DNA of 64,000 bases from Clostridia bacterium (GTDB taxonomy: Bacteria > Bacillota > Clostridia > TANB77 > CAG-508), in NCBI GenBank assembly GCA_017437145.1, contig JAFSBT010000008.1, positions 209,893 to 273,892 on the forward strand. Reading direction: 5' to 3'. The stretch's first letter is position 1, and every line of letters begins with the position of its first letter. This document shows positions 8,883-16,609 of this stretch, piece by piece. The notes under the pieces are model-generated. The model had not been told where the DNA came from. It did no database searches and saw only the letters and a program-made list of their open reading frames with translations. The position numbers and the translations under genes were made by a program.

Positions 8883-10148
8883 TTATATTTTCACTAAATT
8901 ATATACCCATAAAACTGTGTATCTGTCTTTCAATTCTTTAGCATATTTAATTGCATTATTGATTTTTTCTTCACCATAAAAATTATTAAATTCTTGCAAG
9001 TCTAATTCTACTGTTTTTAATAAGTTTTCAATTTCTTCTGCACTAAGAACTTCTGCTAATACTTTTTTTATTTCTAACCATTTATTGTTGTATATATCAA
9101 TTAAATTTTTAGAATACCATCCTGCTTTTTCTTGTAATTCAAAAATTCCTTTTGCTGAATGTTTATATATTTTATTTATATCTTCAATATATTTCTCTTT
9201 AGAAAACTCATTTTTTAATATAGGTATATCAAGTTTAAGTAATTCCTCTCTAAGTTTGCATGTAATAATAGTTGAGTATGCTACATCTATTCCATGAAAG
9301 AAATATTCTTCATTATTTAATAAACCTACTATTTCAAAAAAATGAGATAAATGATGCTCACTTCCAGAAGCAGGTCTTGAATTATTAACATAACTCATTG
9401 CTATACCAACAATTACTAATGCTTCCATTAATGCTTTTATACTTTCATCTTCTCTTTTTAATAAACCACTTGCTAAATCTATTGTTTTGTTAAGACAATC
9501 ATATACTAAATCATATACATATTCACAAAAATATTCTTCATTTACTATATGGCTTAATTTCCAATCATTTAAAGCAGAAAATTTTCCTATTATATCCCCA
9601 AATCCTGCTTTAATCATATCAATTGGTGCATTTTTTAATACTGAAACATCTCCTATAATTGCTGTTGGTACATGTGTATTATATGTTACTTTCATACTAT
9701 CTATAATTAGCGCTGACCCCACAGATGCGTACCCATCCATTGATGGAGCTGTTGCAATTATATAATAAGGTAAGTTATTTATAAAACTAACATACTTACA
9801 TAAGTCATTTATAACACCTGATCCTACACCTATAATTAGGTCTGTATCTTTTGTCATTTTATTTTTTATTTTTTCTATTGCTTGCTCATTTGGCACGAGC
9901 ATTCCATCGGTTTTAAATATCTGTTTTTCTATTTCATAATCTGTTGAATCAAATAAATATTCTAGTTTTTCTGAGCATGCTGAGTATGTATTGTTATCTG
10001 CAACTAATAAAATTTTCTTATACCCCTTTAAAAGCTCTCCTACTTTACTTATAGCATTATTTTCAATTATTATATTTTTTATATTGCATTTATGAGTCAT
10101 TCCACAGGTACATTCTTTTTCAACTAATAAATCACTAATATTATTCAT
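8883..10148 (-). CDS. araM: sn-Glycerol-1-phosphate dehydrogenase (AraM/EgsA type)
   Basis: A 421-residue member of the iron-containing alcohol dehydrogenase superfamily that reduces dihydroxyacetone phosphate to sn-glycerol-1-phosphate with NAD(P)H. The nucleotide-binding pattern GVGSGVINDLCKY and the ATAPSMDGYAS segment are diagnostic. Metal ligands are visible as Asp in GFGDIIGK, His in SEHHLSHFFE and His in FFHGIDVA. The N-terminus carries CTCGMTHKC, often seen in these enzymes. In Bacillus the product feeds PcrB to make heptaprenylglyceryl phosphate; no pcrB lies in this window. There is a family A repeat just upstream of the next gene. Confidence 0.9.
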   Translation of the reverse strand: MNNISDLLVEKECTCGMTHKCNIKNIIIENNAISKVGELLKGYKKILLVADNNTYSACSEKLEYLFDSTDYEIEKQIFKTDGMLVPNEQAIEKIKNKMTKDTDLIIGVGSGVINDLCKYVSFINNLPYYIIATAPSMDGYASVGSALIIDSMKVTYNTHVPTAIIGDVSVLKNAPIDMIKAGFGDIIGKFSALNDWKLSHIVNEEYFCEYVYDLVYDCLNKTIDLASGLLKREDESIKALMEALVIVGIAMSYVNNSRPASGSEHHLSHFFEIVGLLNNEEYFFHGIDVAYSTIITCKLREELLKLDIPILKNEFSKEKYIEDINKIYKHSAKGIFELQEKAGWYSKNLIDIYNNKWLEIKKVLAEVLSAEEIENLLKTVELDLQEFNNFYGEEKINNAIKYAKELKDRYTVLWVYNLVKI

Positions 10149-10250
10149 ATTATTTCACCTCATCATGATTATTATATTATTATATATTTTTTTCTTCAAT
10201 ACATTAATGAAAGATTTAAAGGGCAACTAGTAAAAAAATAGATATAATTA

Positions 10251-10276
10251 ACGGACGACCAATGGTCGCCCCTACA
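10251..10276. repeat. Family A short palindromic repeat
   Basis: ACGGACGACCAATGGTCG followed by CCCCTACA, immediately after the 3' end of the D,D-carboxypeptidase gene. Confidence 0.85.
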
Positions 10277-10282
10277 TTAACT

Positions 10283-11536
10283 CTACATATTTAAATTATA
10301 CTTCAAAGGCAGTTTAATTACTTCTCCGAATTCTTTCAGATAATCATATATACTTTTTTTATCAATTGAGCTGTTATTATGTATGCTGATATTCTGAATT
10401 TCTTTTTCCCCTAAGGATATATTTATTTCCCCTATCTTTAATTTTTTCTCAACTGGTGCTTCTAAATAATCTATATTTTCAATTTGAATGTTCAAATTTT
10501 TTATTTCATCTTTTTTTATTGGATAAAATTTTATTTTAATATTTCCTAGAATTGTTTCTATATTATCTCTAACTCCTTTGTTTACAACAATCCTTTTTTC
10601 ATTAATTTGTTTCCACTTATCGTAACTTTCAAGTATTTTTTCTTCTATATTTACTAATTCATAATTCTCATAAATATAGTTAATAATTTTTATAGAATCC
10701 TTTGTTCTTATTTTTTTTGTATTAGCTCCTAGTACTACAACAATTATATTAAAACCGCTCCTATCTACAGATGTAACTAAACATCTTCCGGCTCCATTCG
10801 TAAATCCAGTTTTTACTCCATTTACACCTTCTAAATATCCTAAGAGTTCATGTGTATTTGTAATATTTTTTGAATATCCATTTATTGTAACCGTGTAGTT
10901 TTTAGTATTTACAACTTCAGCAATCTTTTCTATGTTTAATGCGTAATCAGTTATAATAGCTAATTCATAAGCTGTTGTGTAATGCATAGGATTGTCTAAT
11001 CCATGAGGACTTGTAAAGTGAGTATGTGATAAATTTAATTCCTTTGCTTTTGCATTCATCATTTTTGCAAATTTTTCTACACTCCCACCAACACTTACGG
11101 CTATTTGAGTTGCAGCATCATTTCCAGAGCATAACATTAAACCATATAGCAAATCATTCATAGTTATTTTATCATTTGTTTTTAGTCCAAGTCTTGACCC
11201 TCCAATACTAGCCGCTTCTTTGCATACTTCTACTTTTACACTTAAATCTTCACAATGTTCTAATAAAACTATTGCTGTCATGATTTTTGTGGTCGAAGCC
11301 ATTGGCACTTGTTTGTTTTCATTTTTGCCCAATATTACACTTTTTGAACCTCTATCAAATGCTATTGCATAACCTGATGATATTTGCAAATCATCTGTAG
11401 AATTTGAAACTGTCTGTATAATTTCTTCTACAGAGTAATCAGTATTCTCTTCTATGTTATATGATATTGAATAATTTATAAATGATAATATAAAAATTAA
11501 TAAATATATAGCTACTTTAATAATTCTTTTTTTCAT
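10283..11536 (-). CDS. Serine-type D-alanyl-D-alanine carboxypeptidase (PBP5/DacF family)
   Basis: A 417-residue low-molecular-weight penicillin-binding protein that trims the terminal D-Ala of peptidoglycan stem peptides outside the membrane. A signal peptide/anchor covers residues 1-27. The three active-site motifs are present: SxxK in ASTTKIMT, SxN in CSGNDAA and KTG in VKTGFTNGAG. A PBP5-type C-terminal domain occupies roughly 290-385. The last ~15 residues are only weakly amphipathic. Membership of the DacF (spore) subgroup is plausible but not proven. The SD AAGGTGA sits at the 3' arm of an AU-only hairpin (11547-11576). Confidence 0.9.
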   Translation of the reverse strand: MKKRIIKVAIYLLIFILSFINYSISYNIEENTDYSVEEIIQTVSNSTDDLQISSGYAIAFDRGSKSVILGKNENKQVPMASTTKIMTAIVLLEHCEDLSVKVEVCKEAASIGGSRLGLKTNDKITMNDLLYGLMLCSGNDAATQIAVSVGGSVEKFAKMMNAKAKELNLSHTHFTSPHGLDNPMHYTTAYELAIITDYALNIEKIAEVVNTKNYTVTINGYSKNITNTHELLGYLEGVNGVKTGFTNGAGRCLVTSVDRSGFNIIVVVLGANTKKIRTKDSIKIINYIYENYELVNIEEKILESYDKWKQINEKRIVVNKGVRDNIETILGNIKIKFYPIKKDEIKNLNIQIENIDYLEAPVEKKLKIGEINISLGEKEIQNISIHNNSSIDKKSIYDYLKEFGEVIKLPLKYNLNM

Positions 11537-11546
11537 AAAAAATCAC

Positions 11547-11576
11547 CTTATATAAATATATTTATTTATATAAGGT
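11547..11576 (-). promoter_or_regulatory. AU-only hairpin covering the SD of the carboxypeptidase gene
   Basis: CCTTATATAAATA and TATTTATATAAGG form a 13-bp stem with a 4-base loop. On the transcript the 3' arm ends in AAGG, the first part of the AAGGTGA ribosome-binding site, and a T6 run follows. It could act as a weak terminator for the upstream gene or as a temperature-sensitive cover on the SD. Confidence 0.5.
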
Positions 11577-11597
11577 TTATAACTGTTTAAATTAATA

Positions 11598-12264
11598 TTA
11601 TCTTTCTATATCAACATCTTTTTTTTCACTTGTTTTTGTTTTTTTAATCGCATCACCATGTCTTGCTTTTGGTTTTCTTTTTCCTGCTCTATAAATATTT
11701 AATTTATGTTTTCCATCTTGTATTCCTTTAGCACCTAATACATCCATACCTACTCCAAAATAAGCCTGTGAAAATTCTCCTTTTAAACATGCACCATCAA
11801 TCTCAACACTATTATTTTTTCTTGCATCAATTAACGCATATGTCTTTACACTTTCAGCACCTCTATCCTCAATGAGTTTTTTTAAAGCCGCTAAAGTTCT
11901 TCCTGAATACACTATGTCATCTAAAATAATTACATGTTTACCTCTAACTGCTGAACGCTCTAAACCTGCTTCATATTTTATTTGAGGATATTCAAACCCA
12001 TTTGGATTCTTTTTTGTTGGATCTTTTGTTGTTTTCACATGTCCTATTGCAGGTTCAATTTTTCTTCCGATTACTTCTTCGATTTTTTAAATTGTCAATT
12101 ACTAAATTGAAAAAAGGTTTTCCTCCATGGTCAACACAAATTATAAGTAAATTATTTAAATCAATCTCTTTATCATTTGCAATTTCATCTGTAAAATCCC
12201 ATATAGCCTCATTAATTTCTTTTGTTGTGCTAAAAATTTTAGATTTTTTTTCAGACATTTTCAC
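11598..12264 (-). CDS. Phosphoribosyltransferase, needs +1 frameshift at CGG
   Basis: Read as two overlapping frames it gives a ~221-residue type I phosphoribosyltransferase, perhaps for a purine base. The PRPP loop is VIILDDIVYSGRTLA in the second part; CVDHGGKPFF in the first part is the usual N-terminal beta-loop. The zero frame starts at GTG 12264 (SD AAAGGA 7 bases away) and stops at TGA 12057-12055. The downstream frame has TAA at 12089-12087, so the shift must occur in the ~30 bases between. In-frame CGG at 12069-12067 lies there; skipping its C gives GGA (Gly) and joins RRSN to GRKIEP. An A6 run in the same stretch is a competing explanation, because losing one A would give KIEEVIGRKIEP. 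Total length is 3n+1. Confidence 0.75.
12067..12069 (-). other. CGG codon, proposed +1 frameshift site in the phosphoribosyltransferase
   Basis: Zero frame reads AAT CGG AAG AAA AAT TGA. The continuing frame reads AAT (C) GGA AGA AAA ATT. This is codon 66 from the GTG start. It is the least tightly fixed of the four sites because an A6 run 15 bases upstream could also explain the shift. Confidence 0.6.
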
Positions 12265-12378
12265 ATACGCTTCCTTTCTGTATGCTTATGTCTGTAGTAT
12301 ATAACAAAGCTGTAACTAAATCAATATGAAATTTGAAAATGTGTATCAAAATGTTACTGTTCAGAAAAAAAAATCACA

Positions 12379-13113
12379 CTATTTTTTCATGAACATTTGC
12401 ACATATACTTTTCCATATGTTTGGCTTGTTACTACTGCTACTCCTGTGTAGTCATAGTTTGAGTTTAATATGTTTGCTCTGTGTCCTTCTGAATTCATCC
12501 ATGCTGTTACTGCTGCTTTGTTATTTGAGTTTCCTGCAATATTTTCTCCTACGCTTTTATATTTTACCCCAAAACTTTTGAGCATATCAAATGGTGTTCC
12601 ATATGTTGGTGAATTGTGTGCAAAATAATTGTTATCTACCATATCTTGTGCTTTTATTCTTGCAACATTTTGTACATCATCATCAATTTTTAATTCTGAC
12701 AATCCGTTGTTTCTTCTTTGTTCATTTATTAAATTAAATACATCTAATTCATCTTGTGTTAATACACTACTTGTTGTGTTTTCTTCATCTGTATTTACAT
12801 CTGAGTTTACAGATTCTGGGTATATTAGTTTTACATAGTCACTACTTACACATCCTACATTATCATCATCTGTTTGTATTACATACCATTTTCCTATTTT
12901 CGCAAATAGTCTTATATATTCATTTTTATACACTACTGTTGTTATTCCAAAATCTGTTCCTGGTCCCTTTCTAACATTTAATGCAGAAGCTGTAACTAAT
13001 CCTGTTGGTGTTGGCACTGTTTGATAATGTGTCATTGCTATGCTTTTAGAATTTATTACTACTATTACTATGAAGATAAATAATAGAATTAAATTTTTAA
13101 TTTTGTTTTTCAC
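12379..13113 (-). CDS. Secreted SH3-CAP domain protein
   Basis: A 244-residue secreted protein. Residues 1-26 are a signal peptide. An SH3b domain follows (VTASALNVRKGPG at ~40-52), typical of wall binding, then a Ser/Thr/Asp linker. From ~120 a CAP/SCP domain (YkwD type) runs to the end, with the usual His, Glu and His residues in YFAHNSP, VGENIA and NSEGHRANIL. Bacterial CAP proteins of this form are found in the wall and on spores; the biochemical activity is not established. Divergent from the ABC transporter at 13348. Confidence 0.88.
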   Translation of the reverse strand: MKNKIKNLILLFIFIVIVVINSKSIAMTHYQTVPTPTGLVTASALNVRKGPGTDFGITTVVYKNEYIRLFAKIGKWYVIQTDDDNVGCVSSDYVKLIYPESVNSDVNTDEENTTSSVLTQDELDVFNLINEQRRNNGLSELKIDDDVQNVARIKAQDMVDNNYFAHNSPTYGTPFDMLKSFGVKYKSVGENIAGNSNNKAAVTAWMNSEGHRANILNSNYDYTGVAVVTSQTYGKVYVQMFMKK

Positions 13114-13137
13114 TTGAATTTCCTCCTTTTACAATTT

Positions 13138-13246
13138 GTATTTGGTAATTGGATTTTGGTTGTTGGACGTATTGTGATTTTCTTCGTAGACTTTTCCTAT
13201 ATTTCCAAACACCAAACACCAAATTCCAAATTCCAAATGCAAAATA
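13138..13246. repeat. Family F long imperfect palindrome
   Basis: The left arm has TTGGTAATTGGATTTTGG and TTGGACG; the right arm has CCAAACACCAAACACCAAA, ATTCCAAATTCCAAA. It occupies about half of the 234-base gap between divergent genes. A fragment (GAATTTGGAGTTTGGTGTTT) recurs at 45355. The short ORFs inside it look like by-products of the repeat. Confidence 0.55.
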
Positions 13247-13347
13247 TTATTTATATTTTTTACCATTACCAAAATTTTTATTCATTATTGTTTATATTGT
13301 TTTGTTTTTGTGTTACAATGAACGTGAATTAGACGAAAGGAGTTCTT

Positions 13348-14236
13348 ATGGGATTAGAAATTATTGATTTAAATAAAAGTTTTAAAAATAAAAAAGTCGT
13401 AAATAATATTTCTTTTAAAATGGATAAACCTGGTGTATTTGGTTTAATCGGTTCTAATGGAGCTGGTAAAACTACAATTATTAGAATGATTTTACGGAAT
13501 TTTAAATATAGATTCAGGTAAAGTTTTATGGAATGGTAAAACACTTACTAGAAACAATGTAAAAATTGGTTATCTTCCTGAAGAAAGAGGTCTTTATCCA
13601 AAAGCAACTGTTATGGAGCAATTAAGTTATATATCTTCACTAAAAGGACAGAATTTAAAAGAGTCAAAAAAAGAGGTTCTTTATTGGTGTGATGTTTTAG
13701 GACTTAATGATTATATAAACTCTCCTGCTGAACAGCTTTCTAAAGGTAATCAACAAAAAGTTCAATTAATTTCTGCTTTAATTAATAATCCTACTTTATT
13801 AGTCTTAGATGAACCTTTTAGTGGACTTGACCCTGTTAACACTAAATTAATTAAAACTGTTTTAGAGTATTTAATATCTCAAGGTGTTTATATTATTCTT
13901 TCTAGTCATCAAATGAGCGTTGTTGAAGAATATTGTGAAAATATATTAATTCTTGATAATGGTAATAGTGTTGTTCAAGGTAATTTAAATGAAATTAAAA
14001 GAAATTTAGGTTATAACAATTTCTTAATTAAAACTAGTGATGATATATCTAAATTTATAACTGATGATATGAAATTAGTTAATAAAACTGTTGATACTTA
14101 TGAATTCATCAACACTTCTGACAATTTATCTAATACTTTTTTAAAAAAATTATTAGATAATAATATTAATATTATTCAATTTGAAATTAAGGAACCTTCT
14201 TTACAAGAAATCTTTATTGAAAAGGTGGGAAAATAA
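13348..14236 (+). CDS. ABC transporter ATP-binding protein, needs +1 frameshift at CGG
   Basis: About 295 residues after frame repair; length is 3n+1. Starts at ATG 13348 with SD GAAAGGAG. Walker A is GSNGAGKTT, signature is LSKGNQQKV, Walker B is LLVLDEPFSGLDP and the H-loop is SSHQMS; the C-terminal ~80 residues match the accessory region of NatA/YhaQ-type exporters. The zero frame reaches CGG at 13495-13497 (codon 50) and stops at TAA 13519-13521. The downstream frame has TGA at 13487-13489. Skipping the C joins TTIIRMIL to GILNIDSGKVLWNG, exactly the expected ABC sequence. It is 2 bases upstream of its permease, with which it forms an operon. Confidence 0.88.
13495..13497 (+). other. CGG codon, proposed +1 frameshift site in the ABC ATPase
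   Basis: Zero frame: ATT TTA CGG AAT TTT. Continuing frame: ATT TTA (C) GGA ATT TTA. The shift window is fixed by TGA (13487, +1 frame) and TAA (13519, zero frame). Ordinary ABC sequence resumes at the Gly directly after the skipped base. Confidence 0.85.
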
Positions 14237-14238
14237 AA

Positions 14239-15141
14239 ATGAAAAATTTATTTATAATTTTAACTTTTACAATTAAACAAGCTATAAAGAAAAAATCTTT
14301 TTGGATTAGTAATATTATTTTAGCTATATTAATTATTGGAGCATTTATGTTTGTAGGTAGTGATTTATCAACAATAAAAATAGAACTAGCTCCTGTTACT
14401 GATGAAGCTTCTTTAGAAGAAGTTTTACCTACTAATGTAATTATTTCAATGGCAGTTTCTTTTTTACTTTTCTTTGGAATATATTTATATGGACATAGTA
14501 TCGCAACATCAATTGCTACTGAAAAAACTTCTAGGGTAATTGAAACACTTGTAACTTCTGCTAGACCTTATCAAATTATTTTTGGGAAAACCTTAGGTAT
14601 GGGGTTACTTGGTATTATACAACTTGCTTTTCTATGTGCTGTTACAGTTTTTTCATATAATTTTTTCATACCAGCTAATTTAGATATAATATCAACAATT
14701 ATGGAATCTGTTAATTTTAATTTCTCTACTTTGTTAGTACTATTTGCATATTTTATTTTAGGATATTTGCTGTATGCTTTTGCAAATACTGTAATTGGAG
14801 CAACTGTAAGTAAGTCTGAAGATATTCAAATTGCAAATATGCCTTTATCAATACTTTCTTTAGCATCTTTCTATTTATCATTTTTTACAATGCAAACACC
14901 TGAAAGTAGTTTAAATATATTAGCTAGTTATTTTCCTTTTTCATCTGCATTTTCAATGCCAGCAAAATACTTAACTAACTATGCGGGAAATACTGAAGTT
15001 ATTGTCTCTTTATTGTTTTTATTAGTTGGAGTTATTATTCTTGCTTTTATTGCAATTCGTATATATTCTGCAACTATATTAAATTATGGTAATAGGATTA
15101 AATTGAAAGATTTGTTTAATGTGTTTTTGAGAATAAAGTAA
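14239..15141 (+). CDS. ABC-2 type permease, compact NatB-like
   Basis: A 300-residue membrane protein, partner of the preceding ATPase. About six membrane segments are visible; the first is near residues 20-40. The motif EKTSRVIETLVTS followed by GKTLGMG is characteristic of ABC-2/NatB-type permeases. Usual NatB relatives are ~400 residues with a ~150-residue external domain between the first two membrane segments; here only ~40 residues separate them, so that domain is missing. The substrate cannot be inferred. The start lies 2 bases after the ATPase stop, with SD AAGGTGGG. Confidence 0.85.
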   Translation: MKNLFIILTFTIKQAIKKKSFWISNIILAILIIGAFMFVGSDLSTIKIELAPVTDEASLEEVLPTNVIISMAVSFLLFFGIYLYGHSIATSIATEKTSRVIETLVTSARPYQIIFGKTLGMGLLGIIQLAFLCAVTVFSYNFFIPANLDIISTIMESVNFNFSTLLVLFAYFILGYLLYAFANTVIGATVSKSEDIQIANMPLSILSLASFYLSFFTMQTPESSLNILASYFPFSSAFSMPAKYLTNYAGNTEVIVSLLFLLVGVIILAFIAIRIYSATILNYGNRIKLKDLFNVFLRIK

Positions 15142-15155
15142 CATTTTACATATCT

Positions 15156-15205
15156 GTAGGGGTCGGTCTTGACCGACCCTGGGCAGGTCAAGACCTGCCC
15201 CTACA
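15156..15205. repeat. Family C double-hairpin repeat, copy 1
   Basis: GTAGGGGTCGGTCTTGACCG ... CAGGTCAAGACCTGCCCCTA: two neighbouring hairpins (GGTCGGTC/GACCGACC and CAGGTC/GACCTG) inside GTAGGGG/CCCCTAC ends. The second copy is at 29691; the two copies bracket the type IV secretion locus. Confidence 0.85.
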
Positions 15206-15231
15206 ACATATAATTTTAATTAAATATGATT

Positions 15232-15256
15232 AAAGACCACATTTAATGTGGTCTTT
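15232..15256 (-). terminator. Terminator of the type IV secretion operon
   Basis: AAAGACCACA and TGTGGTCTTT around TTTAA. The stop codon of the 450-residue gene lies in the loop. A T-rich tail follows on the minus strand. Confidence 0.75.
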
Positions 15257-16595
15257 GTCTTCTTCTTTGTTGTCCATAAATAAATTCATTTTCATCCTCA
15301 TCATCTTGTCTTTTTTTTCCTTCTCTTTCATATTGTTCTTCTTTTTTCTTTCGTTGCGAATCTTCATCCCCATAATTAGTTCCATTCTTTACTTCTGAAA
15401 ATGATTGTTCAAATGAAATACATCCTCTTTTTGAATCATACATTCTAGAAAATATTTCTAATTGTTGTTCTTCTGTCATATGTGCTTTTTCCATTTCTTC
15501 AATTTGATTTGCTGTTGTTTCTGTGCTATCTAATATTGCTCTGATTTTTGTAAAGTTTAATTCACTTTCTTTTGACTCATCTACTAAATTTATTATAACA
15601 TTTATTTGATCACCGTTATAACCTTCTTCTCTTAGTTTAATAACTAATTCTAACTCTTCTGCAGTAACTGAACCATCTAAATTTAAAGCTCTTATTTTTT
15701 GTGCTAATTCTAAATCATTAGCTACATCTTCCATTCTATACTGTGATTCTCCTCTTGTTAGAAAATCCTTTACAAATTTATTGTTTGATGCACTTGCATT
15801 CCTCGAATCTAATGCTTCAATAAATAAATATCTTCCACTTGGCAATCTATTTCCTACCAATGTTCTTGTTCTGTCTGCTATTGCACTATCAGGAATATCA
15901 GTTGCTATTGCATATTTACCATTTGTGATTAAATGATCTACCGTTTTTTCTTCAAGTTTACCACTTGTTGTTAATATAAATACTTTTTGGTCCGGATTTG
16001 TTCCTTCATGTTTTGTACTTCCACCAAATTCAGCATATTTACCTGCATTATTTAATCCAACATATTTAAAGCTATGTGCATCTTTACCTCTAATTCTATA
16101 AACCTCATGCATTTTCTCTCCAAACATTCTATTTGTTAATTCTGATAAAGATTCTCCTGAAGTTATTTCCCTTCCTGTTCTTATTGGTTCTGCTCTTCCT
16201 TCTTTTTTTGCTTGCTCTAATTCTTTTTGTAATTTTGCTGAATCACTTCCATCACCAAGCTTTTCTTGGCGTGTTCTTGCATTATATGCTGCTATAGCCT
16301 TTGTTATACTGATTTCTGGAGTAGCCTTTTCTATATCTTTCAACTTCATTCTATAACTATATTCACCATTCATATCTATACTAGCAAAATGGTGCCCCTG
16401 CATATATATTCTATATGCTTCTGGTTTTGTTGCTTTTTCAATTTTAATTGTGACAACAGCTTTCCCACCATCATTTAATTTAATTGTTGCTTCTGTTTTG
16501 TTATTTTTTATAGCTATATTTATTTCATTTTCTATCATTTGTTCAAATGCTTGCTCTATGGCTAAATCATCTTTTACTAATTCATTTTCTGCCAT
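15243..16595 (-). CDS. Soluble protein of unknown function, last gene of the T4SS-like operon
   Basis: 450 residues, no signal peptide and no membrane segment. The N-terminal ~110 residues are a compact mixed domain; 110-150 is charged and helical; the middle contains beta-rich sequence; the end is extremely charged (KKKEEQYEREGKKRQDDEDE) and finishes RRRQRPH. I recognise no family. It starts 14 bases after the upstream gene with SD AAGGAGGAA, so it belongs to the operon. A cytoplasmic accessory factor or a secreted substrate with a charged C-terminal signal are both possible; neither is shown. Confidence 0.7.
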   Translation of the reverse strand: MAENELVKDDLAIEQAFEQMIENEINIAIKNNKTEATIKLNDGGKAVVTIKIEKATKPEAYRIYMQGHHFASIDMNGEYSYRMKLKDIEKATPEISITKAIAAYNARTRQEKLGDGSDSAKLQKELEQAKKEGRAEPIRTGREITSGESLSELTNRMFGEKMHEVYRIRGKDAHSFKYVGLNNAGKYAEFGGSTKHEGTNPDQKVFILTTSGKLEEKTVDHLITNGKYAIATDIPDSAIADRTRTLVGNRLPSGRYLFIEALDSRNASASNNKFVKDFLTRGESQYRMEDVANDLELAQKIRALNLDGSVTAEELELVIKLREEGYNGDQINVIINLVDESKESELNFTKIRAILDSTETTANQIEEMEKAHMTEEQQLEIFSRMYDSKRGCISFEQSFSEVKNGTNYGDEDSQRKKKEEQYEREGKKRQDDEDENEFIYGQQRRRQRPH

Positions 16596-16609
16596 ATTAA
16601 ATTCCTCCT

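Noticed and set aside
13114..13332. Two overlapping 72-residue plus-strand ORFs
   Set aside because: They are readings of the family F palindrome and have no SD.
13348..13521. Pseudogenes
   Set aside because: The reading frames after the breaks are long, fully open and conserved in key motifs, and tilS is normally essential. Decay would have left further stops.
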